Positions 13,552 to 23,914 of a DNA stretch of 64,000 bases are shown one piece after another. Position numbers and translations under genes: made by a program. The DNA is from Arbacia lixula (taxonomy: Eukaryota > Echinodermata > Echinoidea > Arbacioida > Arbaciidae), in NCBI GenBank assembly GCA_963669155.1, contig OZ022591.1, forward strand, positions 6,276,851 to 6,340,850, in the 5' to 3' direction. Every line of letters starts with the position of its first letter. The stretch's first letter is position 1. The notes below the pieces were generated by a model. The model searched no databases. It worked only from the letters and a program-made list of their open reading frames with translations, and had not been told where the DNA came from.

Positions 13552-14439
13552 AGGAGGAAGGGGGGAGAAAGAGGATGGTATGTAGATAAAGTGGAAGAGA
13601 CAGAGAGGGAGAGGAAGGGAAGAAGGCAAAGGAGACAACGGAATAGGCAATGATAGAGGAGGGGAAGCACGTTGGATCGATATAGCGGGAGGATTTGATT
13701 TTAACAATGACAACTACAATGCAGTCAAGCTGTATTACACATACAATGGACTTGGGAGTAATTCTTGTTGACGTAAAAAAAAAAAAAATAATTTTTCAAT
13801 ACTTATTGTTCATAATGAATATTATGAATTCGTCCTATATTCCTGACAGGCCAGTACGCACCCCGGATCGGCGGAGGAGCGGCCGTCTATCTGGCCGCAA
13901 TCCTCGAGTATCTCTCCGCCGAAATTTTGGAGCTCGCCGGGAATGCCGCGCGGGATAACAAAAAATCCCGCATCGTGCCGAGGCATCTACAGCTGGCCGT
14001 GAGAAACGACGAGGAGCTGAATCGACTGCTCAGTGACGTCACAATAGCCGCGGTATGTAATGTCAAATTGTAGTAACATGTTGATTGATCACGGTAATTC
14101 TGTCAATTGCACAAATAAGAAGCTGGGTTAGCTAATGTGGTAAAGAAAATAAAATTCTAATTATACAAGATGCAGTGATCAGAATATAATCGATCAACTT
14201 CATACACAATTATGTTGTTAACGCAAGATGACATGACGGCCTATTGCTAAAGATTCCAACGACAGGTGTAACACTTTCTGAATGTATTCATAAATTCATA
14301 ACACTTATATTATTTTTGTGATTTGTCTTCCTTTCACTTTGTCCCACAGGGTGGAGTGATGCCCAACATCCAGTCCGTCCTGCTCCCGAAAAAGAGCGGG
14401 AAAGCACACAAGGAACCCGCGCAGAGCATGGAATATTAG
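12959..14439 (+). CDS. Histone H2A variant, three exons, H2A.X-like tail ending SMEY
   Basis: Core histone H2A, partner of H2B. Exons: 12959-13070, 13850-14052 and 14350-14439, with introns GTGAGT...ACAG and GTATGT...CACAG. The product is 134 residues. It has the [18 protein letters not shown] tail, the [15 protein letters not shown] helix start, [37 protein letters not shown], and [15 protein letters not shown] with the usual ubiquitination lysines. The acidic-patch residues (E56, E61, E64, D90, E91, E92 in family numbering) are all present. It differs from bulk H2A at the L1 region ([14 protein letters not shown]) and in the tail, which ends [10 protein letters not shown]2A.X proteins end in SQ(E/D) plus a hydrophobic residue. 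Here the Q after the Ser is Met, so the ATM/ATR-type SQ site is lost although the final EY is kept. I see no histone stem-loop downstream. With two introns it is probably a replication-independent variant. It is not H2A.Z, as it keeps the canonical docking sequence. Confidence 0.93.
13071..13849 (+). other. H2A intron 1 with purine microsatellites
   Basis: A 779-bp intron with two plus-strand purine tracts, at about 13238-13325 ((G)n, (GA)n, GAAA) and about 13496-13640 ((GA)n plus GGA/GGAA). It shows no exon. The 202-residue Leu/Ser-rich frame on the minus strand is a microsatellite artefact. Confidence 0.85.
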
Positions 14440-14759
14440 AGCACCGCGTACCATCCTAATACCTTGATCATCTTGATACCAGCGCCCAAGCAAACGGTTT
14501 CCCCGCCTTATTAACTCTTTTGCTTGTCATGTGCATGTTTTCACGATTAATGTTGGCGTACCCCAGAAAGAATAAGCTCGTTTGGCGCACAGTGTTCAAT
14601 GTATATTCCACATGAATACAAGGCCTTCGTGTGATGTGATAACAATGATCGTTATAATACGAGTATGAAAAATGAAACCATCCCTAGGAGATCGAATAAC
14701 CCAGGTTTAATAATTGATATCCCTTTTGGTTCATCCCCGTATTACTTGCATAATATTTA

Positions 14760-14880
14760 CACCACGTTAATACGGATATATAACATGTACTGGGTGCATT
14801 TCCAACTATTGGATCTGAATCACAGATGAATGCAACAACCGTTCCTACGCAGTCAGGGGAAAGCTGTGAATACATTTCGA
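14760..14880 (-). repeat. Interspersed repeat, family R1 (minus, partial)
   Basis: Read on the minus strand this has GAAATGTATTCACAGCTTTC, then CTGACTGCGTAGGAACG, then GTTGGAAATGCACCCAG. This matches the first half of the R1 consensus; the second half is missing. Confidence 0.65.
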
Positions 14881-15160
14881 CAAAAAAAAAAGTATACGGC
14901 AGTCAATCAAAATGCTCCATCCTCAAATTATAATAATGACTACATCTTAATTATTCTATTTGACACATATTTGTAATTGCAGGTATCGGAGATTGAATGA
15001 AATATGCGATTCGCGGAATGCAACATAATGAGATTCACTCTTTATGTTTTACTATTCACCAAGCATGTGGCTTCCACTGTTGAATGACGAATACTTGATG
15101 ATCTATGTATGGAAAAGAAGCAATGCCATGGGGAAAACATGTTCAGTGAGGGTGTACATA

Positions 15161-16057
15161 TATACCGTGTGTCTAAAAAAAAATGTACACTTTTGAAATG
15201 GCTGCCGAATAAAAAATATTTGATTCTGGGGAAAATGATTAACATGTATAGACAGCTTATGGTCTCAACTTCATCTGACACCAAAACGTCCAAAAATAAT
15301 TCTTGCTTGAATGAGCAGTGCTCACTTTTGTAAAGGGTATGAAAAATAGGCTGCGCAGGAATTAGCCTTCCAATTTTGCGAGAGGTTGAATATTGAATAT
15401 TCAAATCAATAATCATTATTCAAATACATTTTGTTGAAAAAGAAAAGGAATGTCTCAGCTACTGGCTGGCTATCCAGGTTATCCATTGACATAAAGAATA
15501 AATTGCATCTTCAGGGCCGTCGCCAGTGGGGGTGCAGAGGGTGCGAACGCACCCCCCTTCAGAACCAAAAAAAAAAAAAATTAACAAAGAATTACAATTT
15601 TTTTTTTAAAAAGACAAAAAAAAACAAAAAAAAAAAAACCGGAGGGGGGGGGGGGGGGGGTAGGGATCCATTCTGGCCGGCGGGCTATATAACTGCATGA
15701 AATTGAGTTAATACGTTGTTTTTTGTGTTTTTGTGGGTTTTTTTTCATAAAAAGCACCCCCCCCTAGAAAAAAGCTGGTGACGGCCCTGATCTTTGACAT
15801 TCTTTTTGTCGACAACCCATAATTGAATATTCAATATTCAATATTCAACCTCTCGCAACATTGGAAGGCTAATTCCTGCGCAGCCTAATTTTCATACCCT
15901 TTACAAAAAGCAAAAATTATTTTTGGACGTTTTGGTGTCAGATGAAAGTTGAGACCATAAGCTGTCCATACATGTAAATAATTCTCTCAAGAATTAGTTT
16001 ATTCAGCAGCCATTTCAAAAGTGTATACATGTAGTTTTTTTTTAGACACACGGTATA
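15161..16057. mobile_element. ~900-bp foldback element with a second element in its loop
   Basis: The outer arms run from ATACCGTGTGTCTAAAAAAA to the inverted TTTTTTTAGACACACGGTAT. They match over about 270 bp, including CTTATGGTCTCAACTT, GGACGTTTTGGTGTCAG, and GCGCAGGAATTAGCCTTCCA. The arms narrow to GAATATTCAATATTCAA. The loop holds a smaller inverted repeat (15511-15790). No transposase frame is present. Confidence 0.85.
15511..15790. mobile_element. Small inverted-repeat element nested in the loop
   Basis: The ends are TCAGGGCCGTCGCCAG and, inverted, CTGGTGACGGCCCTGA. Each is followed by a G/C-rich stretch (GGGGGTGC and GCACCCCCCCC), and the middle consists of A and G homopolymers. It sits in the loop of the foldback at 15161-16057. 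Confidence 0.75.
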
Positions 16058-16936
16058 CATAACGCATTTTTGTTAGCGATTTAGTGTCGTACATTTACGT
16101 GCATGCAAAGAAAATGCGAATTAAAATCGATTCAAATTCACGGACATGGGTTCAATTGCCTGATGTTATATTCTCTGAAGCATTAGGTGGGATGTGGCAC
16201 AGCTGTTCTGCTTAGAGATTTTTTTTTTCTTTGACAAGACACCAACAAATGTAACGTGGTTATAGGTTTGGATAGTGTAACTTTGGGTACGTATAGTATT
16301 CAAAATTACATGACAGATGCATTGAAGTTGGGAACTGTTTTTACAAATTTTATCTTAGGGTTGGTTATGTATAGAAACGAGTATTAACATGAAAGAACGT
16401 TCAATCTTGTAAATATGTTGATGTCTCTAAATTGTGTTTTGCGTCGTGTCCCGCTGTAATTTATTTGTCACGTTGTAATATCGTTACCCTGTAATGTGGA
16501 GTTTGGTCGTACCAGTTGGTTAATTTGAATACATGTATTTTGTTTTAGTGTGAGCACAAAGCAGTCTATTAAAGTTTTTGAGTGTTATTTAAAACTTACT
16601 TCTGAACTTTGAGTCGTATGCTGTTTCAATGGGAAAGCAAATGAATTGAACTGCAAATGAGTTGGATAATTTCCCTATCATAGACACCGTGACAAATACA
16701 GAAGTCGAATGTTAATTTTCGGGGTGGTAAAGAGAAATGGAGAGAACGAGTTGTATTCCCGAGTACTGATATGCAAGGGAGAAGGAGTGAAGGAGAGGAA
16801 GAGAGGTAGTGGAAGAGGGCGATACGTGTAATAGGGATATAGATAAAGAAATTATGGGTAATTCCACCGCCTTGTGAACCAATGTGTGTCATGTATTTAT
16901 AACTATAAGTTTTAAAATATTATACATTTAAACATG

Positions 16937-17598
16937 GCCTTTACATATAGTATCTGTGGTGCTTTTAGGAAGTCTGTGAACATCAGTCATTTCATTTCAT
17001 GGTGCTTTTCAAAAATAAATCACAAAAACTAAGCTCTGGATGTAACAGGACACCGGTGTCCTTGTTAATCGATATTTTTGAAATTGAGCAGGTCATGAAA
17101 TGTCTTTCATGACAAAACTCGCATGAAAAGTAGGTGATACGTACTTAGATCATGCACACAAATTTGAAGATATAAGAATATGAATCATGTGAGTTTTGAC
17201 AGGTTTCTTCCAGCTTGTCTGGATGTAATGGTGTCTTTTGTGACATGCACAATTGTGACAATTGCACAGATGTACCAGTGTCCAAAAGGACACCGTTACA
17301 TTCGCACAAGCTGGAAGAAATACGTACTCAATCATGTGACTTATTTCTTCAAATTTTGATGCATGATTAAACTATGTACCACCTACTTATGCAATTTTTA
17401 ATATAAAGACATTCATGGTCTCCTATTATTTTGAAATTACAGAACCATTGGATGTAACAAAGACAAGGTATCCTGTTACGCGTCATGTTACATCCCAAAC
17501 CCTGTTTTTCTTATTTATTTTTGAAAAGCATCGTGAAATGACATGTCTATGATGTTCACACACTTCCTATCGGCACCACAAATATATGTAATGACCTT
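16937..17598. mobile_element. ~660-bp long inverted repeat with almost no loop
   Basis: Two arms of about 325 bp are complementary with moderate divergence. Matching pairs include TGTGGTGC with its complement, CTTTTCAAAAATAAAT with its complement, and CCAGCTTGT with ACAAGCTGG. The apex is the exact palindrome TGTGCAATTGTCACAATTGTGCA (minus-strand reading) at about 17246-17268. Both arms contain variants of GGATGTAACAGGACACCGGT. It is non-coding. Confidence 0.8.
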
Positions 17599-18760
17599 GT
17601 TAAGATGTGTAATACTTTTGAAGTTATGATAACATGTCACACATGCGGTCTAACCCGATGGGAAGACCCTTATAACTGTTCGGAAGATGGATTAAGGCGT
17701 TTCATACTAGTGATCGTTGAGCCCCCCAAATCATGTGTGTACAATATGCTTGTAAGTTCTTAATAACTTCACTTGTTCGTATTCATAATAGATGATAACC
17801 TTTTATCTAGTACAACCCACCTAATCCCCTATCTACATGATTAATGACATTGCAAATGACACATGCAAATCAATATTTCAAAACATGATTTATTACAGAT
17901 ATACATATGTACACAAGTAACTTGTAGTCGACTAAGAATTTTCGAACTGAAAGACATGAGGTTCACATGAAATTACAAAACAAAATGAAAGTTTTTAGAT
18001 AACAATCTGCAGTTCCACTGCCTTATGTCCTCTGAATGAGAATGCTTAAATACGACAAAATTATTGCGTGACAAACCAAAGGACTGTACTGGGAATGAAT
18101 GGACACAAGTACAGCGTTGATGTGCATGTGATGTATAAATTGAATAGCTTTGAGCTGTGACAATACATGTACACATATATGTCTACATGTATGGTGATTT
18201 ACATGTATATCCTTATTTTTAAGTGATTTCTTACATATTTAGTGACTAAGCCATGACAACAATTTTGAATTTTATTATAAATACGTGAATTGATTTTCAT
18301 CATTCATCAAACATGATAACCAGAAAAAATATATATAGCTGGCCATAATCTTAGTAAAAAAAAAATGTTTGGGGGGAATACAAAATATAAAATGTTTCAA
18401 GGGATTTTTCTCTCTGGAAGACAACAAAATGTCTGATATCTTTTCAGCAAACTGGCCAGACATAAAATTTGGACGCCCACCTGAAAAACCAGAAATTATA
18501 TCAATGCTGAAGTACATTGAATAATTACGAGAAGAAAGACACAGATAACGGAATGTTAAATAGATACAACATTCTCAAATACATAAAATATACATTTCAA
18601 GATCAAAGAATGCAAGAAACAACATATATCATTGTAAAATAATATGAAGTATAAATTTGCTTGCATGATTCTCCCTATAAGTACAACTTACTGTTGCAAG
18701 AAATAAAAACTATGGAAGTACAATTGTATTTGCTGCTTGATAAGAAATTATATGTCTGTG

Positions 18761-18991
18761 CATTACAGCTCAAAGGAATTGGCATAGCCGCATAGGTTAA
18801 GGGAAAGGGAAGAAAGGGAAGGAGCCTTAGTTTTAAACCGTGATATATTTCGTCCAGTTCAGCATGAAACATGATCCTTTTTAGGTTAACGCATCTTGTT
18901 TTCATGCTGAACTGGACAAAATATACATGTCCCGCGGTTTAAAACTGCAGGTCCTTCCCTTTCCCTATGCCAATTCCTTTGAGCTGGAGTG
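18761..18991. mobile_element. Foldback MITE, family A, copy 2
   Basis: Ends CAGCTCAAAGGAATTG and CAATTCCTTTGAGCTG, with purine block GGGAAAGGGAAGAAAGGGAA. The apex is around GCATGAAACATGATCC and the inverted TTTTCATGCTGAACTGG. It matches copies at 7224, 20081, 27389, 55602 and 63771. Confidence 0.88.
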
Positions 18992-19344
18992 AACATGTAT
19001 GTTATACATCTATACACCTGAATCTACAAACTTATAAAAGGAACTACTTCTCATGCTACAATCACATAAACCCTGAAAAAACAAAAAACTCACAAAAAAT
19101 GAAGATCTGATATATACATATAACATAACATGTAACACAAAATATGACATACACGTGCACTTACTCTTAATCACAGAGGGCGATATTGTGCTTATTATGA
19201 AATCGGGCCATAGTAAGGTTTGTGCAGCCTTAATCATTAATACATGCACATTTGTTTTATTTCAAAAGGGAAATGTTAAGCAGCCTAACACTACATGTAC
19301 TTGCAACACATGCACAGCCTGCAGCATGCACCAACAACAAAACT

Positions 19345-19570
19345 ATTGGCTAGCGATAATCGTTTGTCTCGCAATGTATGGTAAACGGAATCGAAAAAGA
19401 TCACAACGTTCCGTGTGCCGCAGCAAAACTTGGTCAGGTGTGATACAAAATTGTAATATTGTATTATTGTATCACACCTGACGAGGTGTTGCAGCGCAGC
19501 ACAAAACGTTGTGATCTTTTTCGATTCCGTTTACCATACATTGCGTGACAAACGATTATCACTAGCCAAT
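19345..19570. mobile_element. 226-bp hairpin element
   Basis: Outer ends ATTGGCTAGCGATAATCG and CGATTATCACTAGCCAAT (differing by one base pair). Inner arms share GGTAAACGGAATCGAAAAAG and its complement, and TCAGGTGTGATACAA with TTGTATCACACCTGA. The loop is only about 15 bp. Few mismatches suggest it is young. No coding capacity. Confidence 0.85.
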
Positions 19571-20080
19571 TAGCCGCAATGAGTAACATATTTAGCATTA
19601 ACAAAAATTACAAAACAATTGGTGGAAGTGTAAATGGGCCTTTGAGTTGACCTAAGACAAAGTATGAAAATAACTAGGAAGAAGGACAATTCCACAATTA
19701 CTTAGGTACTGTACAATCTAAGCAGAAAATTCATAAGAAGCAGTGAGTGCCTGTGTTTAAGTCAGTTGCATCACTTTACATTGCATGGTAGAAGGGTAGG
19801 CCCAATTTGGTGGCCATGTGTCCCATATATACAGTATTCTGGTATCAATGCTTTACGGATCCCACAAAGCACTTTCCACTTACGGGTACATGTACTTTCA
19901 TGTTTGCGGTCACCTAATGACACAATACAAGCAAAATAATCAAAATTGTGATTGCATGAAAAAAACATAATTGACAGCTAGGGTAACCATACAAAGACTA
20001 ATGCCTAGCTAACAAAAGACAGTCTTTTCACATTATTGTCAAACGACTCAACGCAATGTTCTTTCAATCTATATTCAAAC

Positions 20081-20309
20081 ACAACAGCTCAAAGGAATTG
20101 ATATCATAGGGAAAGGGAAAAGGAAGCAAGGGAAGGAGCAGCAGTTTTAAACTGCAGTTTATTTTGTCCAGCATGAAACATGATGCTTTAGCCTAAAAGA
20201 TTCATGTTTCATGCTGAACTGGACAAAACATACTGTGATTTAAAAGTGCAGGTCCTTCCCTTTCTTCCCTTACCCTTTCCCTATGTCAATTCCTTTGAGC
20301 TGTAGTGTA
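20081..20309. mobile_element. Foldback MITE, family A, copy 3
   Basis: Ends CAGCTCAAAGGAATTG and CAATTCCTTTGAGCTG; purine block GGGAAAGGGAAAAGGAAGCA; apex near 20195. It has a small deletion in the left arm relative to the 55602 copy. Confidence 0.88.
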
Positions 20310-20884
20310 TGTGTAGTACACATGCAAGAAATATAACTTGAAAGAACTGTGTTAAATGGAAGTAAGAAAAAAAAAAACAATAATAGCTTAGGGTCTGTTA
20401 CAATTTGTTAACAGTTTTTAAATTTTAGAGAATAATAGTTTGGGTTAGATAACAAAAGTGCACAGACTACATGTATGCACAAAATTGTTGATCATTATTG
20501 TGTTTCTCAAGTGCGCATGTGGAATACAAACTTCATTGCCTACATCAACTACTACAATTTAGCATACAATTAAAAGTATGGGATATGAGTAGCACTTATT
20601 ATAGGCTTTAATCATTGCAAAACTGTATTTTTATCATCACCCAGTCCAGATTTCATTTGATTTGACACAATTTTACAATTTTATGATTTATTCCAGGTCT
20701 CTGGAAATCAAACAAGAATGGGACCTGTGGCCATTTCAGAATGGCGCTTACATCACAGGTTCTGTAGCCTACACTACTTCTCTCTTATATCATTAAAATT
20801 TTAAGTATAAAGAATCAAAGATAAACAAATGAAAAAACATTTCAGTCAAATTCAGTGACTCATTCTGCTTTTTAGCATGCATCA

Positions 20885-23800
20885 TCAATATGGAATCTTG
20901 GTATTGCAGTTACCATGGTAAATATTAATCTTCTCCTTACACTCAAAGTATTGGTCCCAGACTGTTGCATACCCTTTGTCCTTCCACCAAATGCACAGCT
21001 GCTTGTTCCAGGAGCATGGCAGGTTATAAAACAAATCCTCCTTTTCCATGGAGATGAGCGTGTAGAAATCCTGGTCGCCAAGGTGACCCTTGAAGTGGAA
21101 CTTGTCTCGGAGCGTGGTGACCACGTCTGGTTTGAGGTAGTGCTCGAAGTGCTCGCTGCTTCGGATGCGGTCAAGGTCGAGGAGCAGGACCCCGCTGTTG
21201 AAGCCTGTGAGGCCATCAGGGGGAGGGTCGCCCACCCTGGTGCCCCGGTTGAGGGACCGGTAGTAGGAGAAGATGTGGCGGTACACCGGCTGCTGCTCGT
21301 GAGCCACGCCCATAATGTTGTCGCCTTGGAAATGGTCAAAGTGGTCAAACAGCTCCTGAGCAAAGAGATATTGTTGATCAAAAAGACATGGACATTCATC
21401 TGGACAATTATTAGGGTTCACCATGAGCCATTAAAACACAAGTTCAGACACACTCTGCTTTTTTTTTATGTAAACATATGTAAATAAAGAATGACTTGAG
21501 AGGTGGAAAAAGAGAATTTGAAAGAAGATGCAGAAGAGCAGAAGCAAAGTAAAAAGGTGTTAAGAGAAAGGTCTCAAGGAACTGAAGAAAATGGATAAAA
21601 AGAGTGAAGCAGAAATAAAAAGACAAATCGCAAATTTAGAACAAGCGGAAACATAAGAATAACATTCCTGTTCCAAAATGCTACCGTATGTCTATGCTAA
21701 GCGCATAGAGACCCTGTCAAGGGTGTTATGCGCTATACAAGAACGTCTGGTCCATCTTTAAGTATGGCAGCAAGAGCTGGAAATTTAATTCATCCGCGGT
21801 TAGCAGAAGTAATGGTACAGGATTAGCAGAAAATGAAATGAATGGAAGTTTTCAAGACATCTGTCGATGCATATAGATCTCCTAGCACTATATGTAAACA
21901 ACAACTTCAATTTGAAGGTCACATACAGTAACAAGAAGATAAGGGTGTGATTTCTTACGGTGTTGGTTTCCTGACAAAAGGCATGAGAAGTCATGCGGTC
22001 ACCGCCTATTTCCGTCGCACACTGCACATGCACGAACATCGAACTTATTTACGCATATTGAGTTCCAAGCTTACGTATCCTGGGTTTCAAGCTTATGAAG
22101 ACACAATAACAAATTCAAACTAGTTTCCTGGATCAGCAAACTAGCTCGCTATTCTGTCAGATCCGGCTAATGCAGGCGCACCTACAGTACATGTATTTGT
22201 TTAACCGACAGTGCTTTACCTTGATGTCCGTCATGAACTTGAGGTCAGTGTCCAACATGACGACCTGATGGACATAGTCCGGCAGGAGCCCCTTATGTAA
22301 CATGGTGGACAGGAAGAAGATGGAGTCCTTGTAGTATGGGTGGTTGCCCTGGATCTTACTCTGCATCATGTTGACCAGAGGGGTCAGCTCTTTGGCCAGC
22401 TCATCAATGTCCAGGAAGAAAAACTGTGCAGCAGAAAATAAAAGAAGCATTACATGTACATTTTGTTTGCTGACGATTGTATTGTTTGCTGACGATTGTA
22501 TTCTATACCGTGAAATATGTGGCCCGGAAGATTCAGTCCTCCTCCAAAATGACATAAACACACTCTGCTCATGGGAATCAAGATGGCAAATGGGTTTCAA
22601 CATCTCCAAATGCCATAGCATGTCTGTCACACATAAAACCAAGCCATTCCTGAAAGACTACATGTATACAATGAATGGAAACATACTCAGTAGAGTAACA
22701 CATCACCCATACTTAGGCGTGGAGATCGCATCGGACATGTCATGGAATACACATATACAACAGATAGTTAAAAAAGCAAACAAACAACTTGGACTCATAT
22801 GTAGAAATCTGTATAGCTGTGATAAACCTACTAAAGCAATAGCTTATCAAACGCTAGTTCGGCCTTTATTGGAGTACAGAGTACTGCCATGCGGTATGGG
22901 ACCCTCACCAACATTCCAACAAAGATATGATAGAAAAAATCCAACGTCGCGCAGCACGTTTTGTTATGAATGATTACAACCTGACAGCTACATGTAGTGT
23001 CACCAGCATGTTAAAACAGCTAGGATGGGAGACCTTGGAGGACAGGCAGTGAAAAGCTCGTCTCTACATTGTCTTCAAGGAAACTCACGGCCTGATCCCT
23101 AGTAATATATCAACTCATAGAAGTAAAAATCAAAATCACCATACGCCAGGTCCACCAGAGACCAATGACTAGACTTTCATCCAAAAGCTTCATTTATGAT
23201 CACATAGGTTCAAGAGGGTGAAAAAGAAGCTACACATACCTGAAATTTGCATGTTGAAATCTCTTGGTCAGTGATATCTTGCAGTGCCGACTCCAAGTAT
23301 GTTCTGCTAGGCCCATCCACAACAAAGATGAAGAGAAGGTCAACTGAACATTTGTCCAGAATAGATTTCATGCAGACCTCAAATCTCGTCTTTAAATGGG
23401 GCATCTTATGTGTGTTTGTCAGCGTCTGCAAAATGTGATACTTGAAGGGCTGCGATGAATCGTCTAAAGGCTTTTTGTCATTTTGTTCATTTTCATAATC
23501 TATGTCACTGGCACTGCTTCCATCCTTTTCCATCAACACATCCAAATTGTTTTCAACACCATTTACATTCTGTTGATTTCCTATATTCATATTTTCAGTG
23601 TCTTGGTCCTTCTGCACATCTTCGACATCCCCTGTATTAGATCTCTCCTCGCCGATCGCTTTCAAATAACCATTACTGACGGCAAAACAGTACATAGCAA
23701 ATCCTAAGCCAACGAGTAGCAGCACCGCAATACCTCTCCCGGACAGACAGACCCCGAAGATCCCTCTCCTTCCCCCATACCTCCGGGCGCTGCGATCCCG

Positions 23801-23914
23801 CGCTCTCGCTCGGGAGGCGCTGGCGTAATGCATCTCTCCTGAACTGGATTTCGACGAGTTTTCGGACTGATTGTTGATTTCATTAGTTCCTTTTGTTAGC
23901 TTTGGGCGTTTCAT
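20885..23914 (-). CDS. XXYLT1: XXYLT1, xyloside alpha-1,3-xylosyltransferase, three coding exons
   Basis: In characterised animals this ER enzyme adds a second xylose from UDP-xylose to Xyl-Glc on EGF repeats of Notch and clotting factors; family GT8. Exons: 23240-23914, 22220-22423 and 20885-21355, all joined in phase 0 (donors GTATGT and GTAAAG; acceptors CACAG and GCTCAG). The product is 449 residues. It has a cytosolic basic tail, a membrane anchor at about 61-79 (GIAVLLLVGLGFAMYCFAV) and an acidic Asn-rich stem to about 155. The catalytic domain follows: YYKDSIFFLS (255-264), metal-binding DTD at 283-285 in LDTDLKF, QPVYRH (315-320), GFNSGVLLLDLD (344-355), GHLGDQDF (383-390), and the C-terminal INIYHGNCNTKIP. 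These blocks match vertebrate XXYLT1 closely; the extra length is in the stem. The start is the first in-frame ATG (23914). The frame extends upstream to a GTG at 24004, which I do not accept as a start. Intron 1 holds an antisense LINE fragment. A paralogous first exon lies at 2795-3367. Confidence 0.95.
22463..23190 (+). mobile_element. 5'-truncated non-LTR retrotransposon (LINE) fragment, decayed
   Basis: It lies in XXYLT1 intron 1, on the opposite strand. The frame from about 22480 reads VLFADDCILYRE, the reverse transcriptase FADD box. It continues with the downstream blocks NISKCHSMSVTH, HHPYLGVEIASDMSWNTHI, QIVKKANKQLGLICRNLYSC and AYQTLVRPLLEY. A frameshift near 22920 is followed by IEKIQRRAARFVMNDYN and TSMLKQLGWETLEDRQ in another frame, interrupted by stops. 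This is the C-terminal half of a CR1/Jockey-like RT. The 5' half (endonuclease, most of the RT) is missing. A 19-bp tandem repeat (GTTTGCTGACGATTGTATT at 22465 and 22484) duplicates the FADD-box codons at its 5' edge. Confidence 0.88.

Larger units (their letters stand above)
14440..20884. other. Gene-free stretch of foldback elements
   Basis: About 6.4 kb between the H2A variant and the 3' end of XXYLT1, in which I find no exon or RNA gene. It contains an R1 copy (14760-14880), a nested foldback (15161-16057), a 660-bp inverted repeat (16937-17598), family A MITEs (18761-18991 and 20081-20309) and a 226-bp hairpin (19345-19570). The rest is AT-rich with short random frames. Confidence 0.7.

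Noticed and set aside
13105-13713. 202-residue Leu/Ser-rich protein on the minus strand
   Set aside because: It is a (CT)n/(GA)n microsatellite translation lying inside H2A intron 1. The similar frames at 4751-5260, 35665-35952, 46748-47005, 48232-48592 and 62689-63321 were rejected for the same reason.
15042-15416. 124-residue minus-strand protein
   Set aside because: It lies mostly in an arm of the 15161-16057 foldback, and an inverted counterpart in the other arm does not keep the frame.
20915-21487. 190-residue plus-strand protein
   Set aside because: It is the shadow of XXYLT1 exon 3, whose minus-strand frame has strong family conservation.
22344-22973. Independent plus-strand gene in XXYLT1
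   Set aside because: The frame is a reverse transcriptase fragment of a LINE, with a frameshift and stops; its first part is just antisense of XXYLT1 exon 2.
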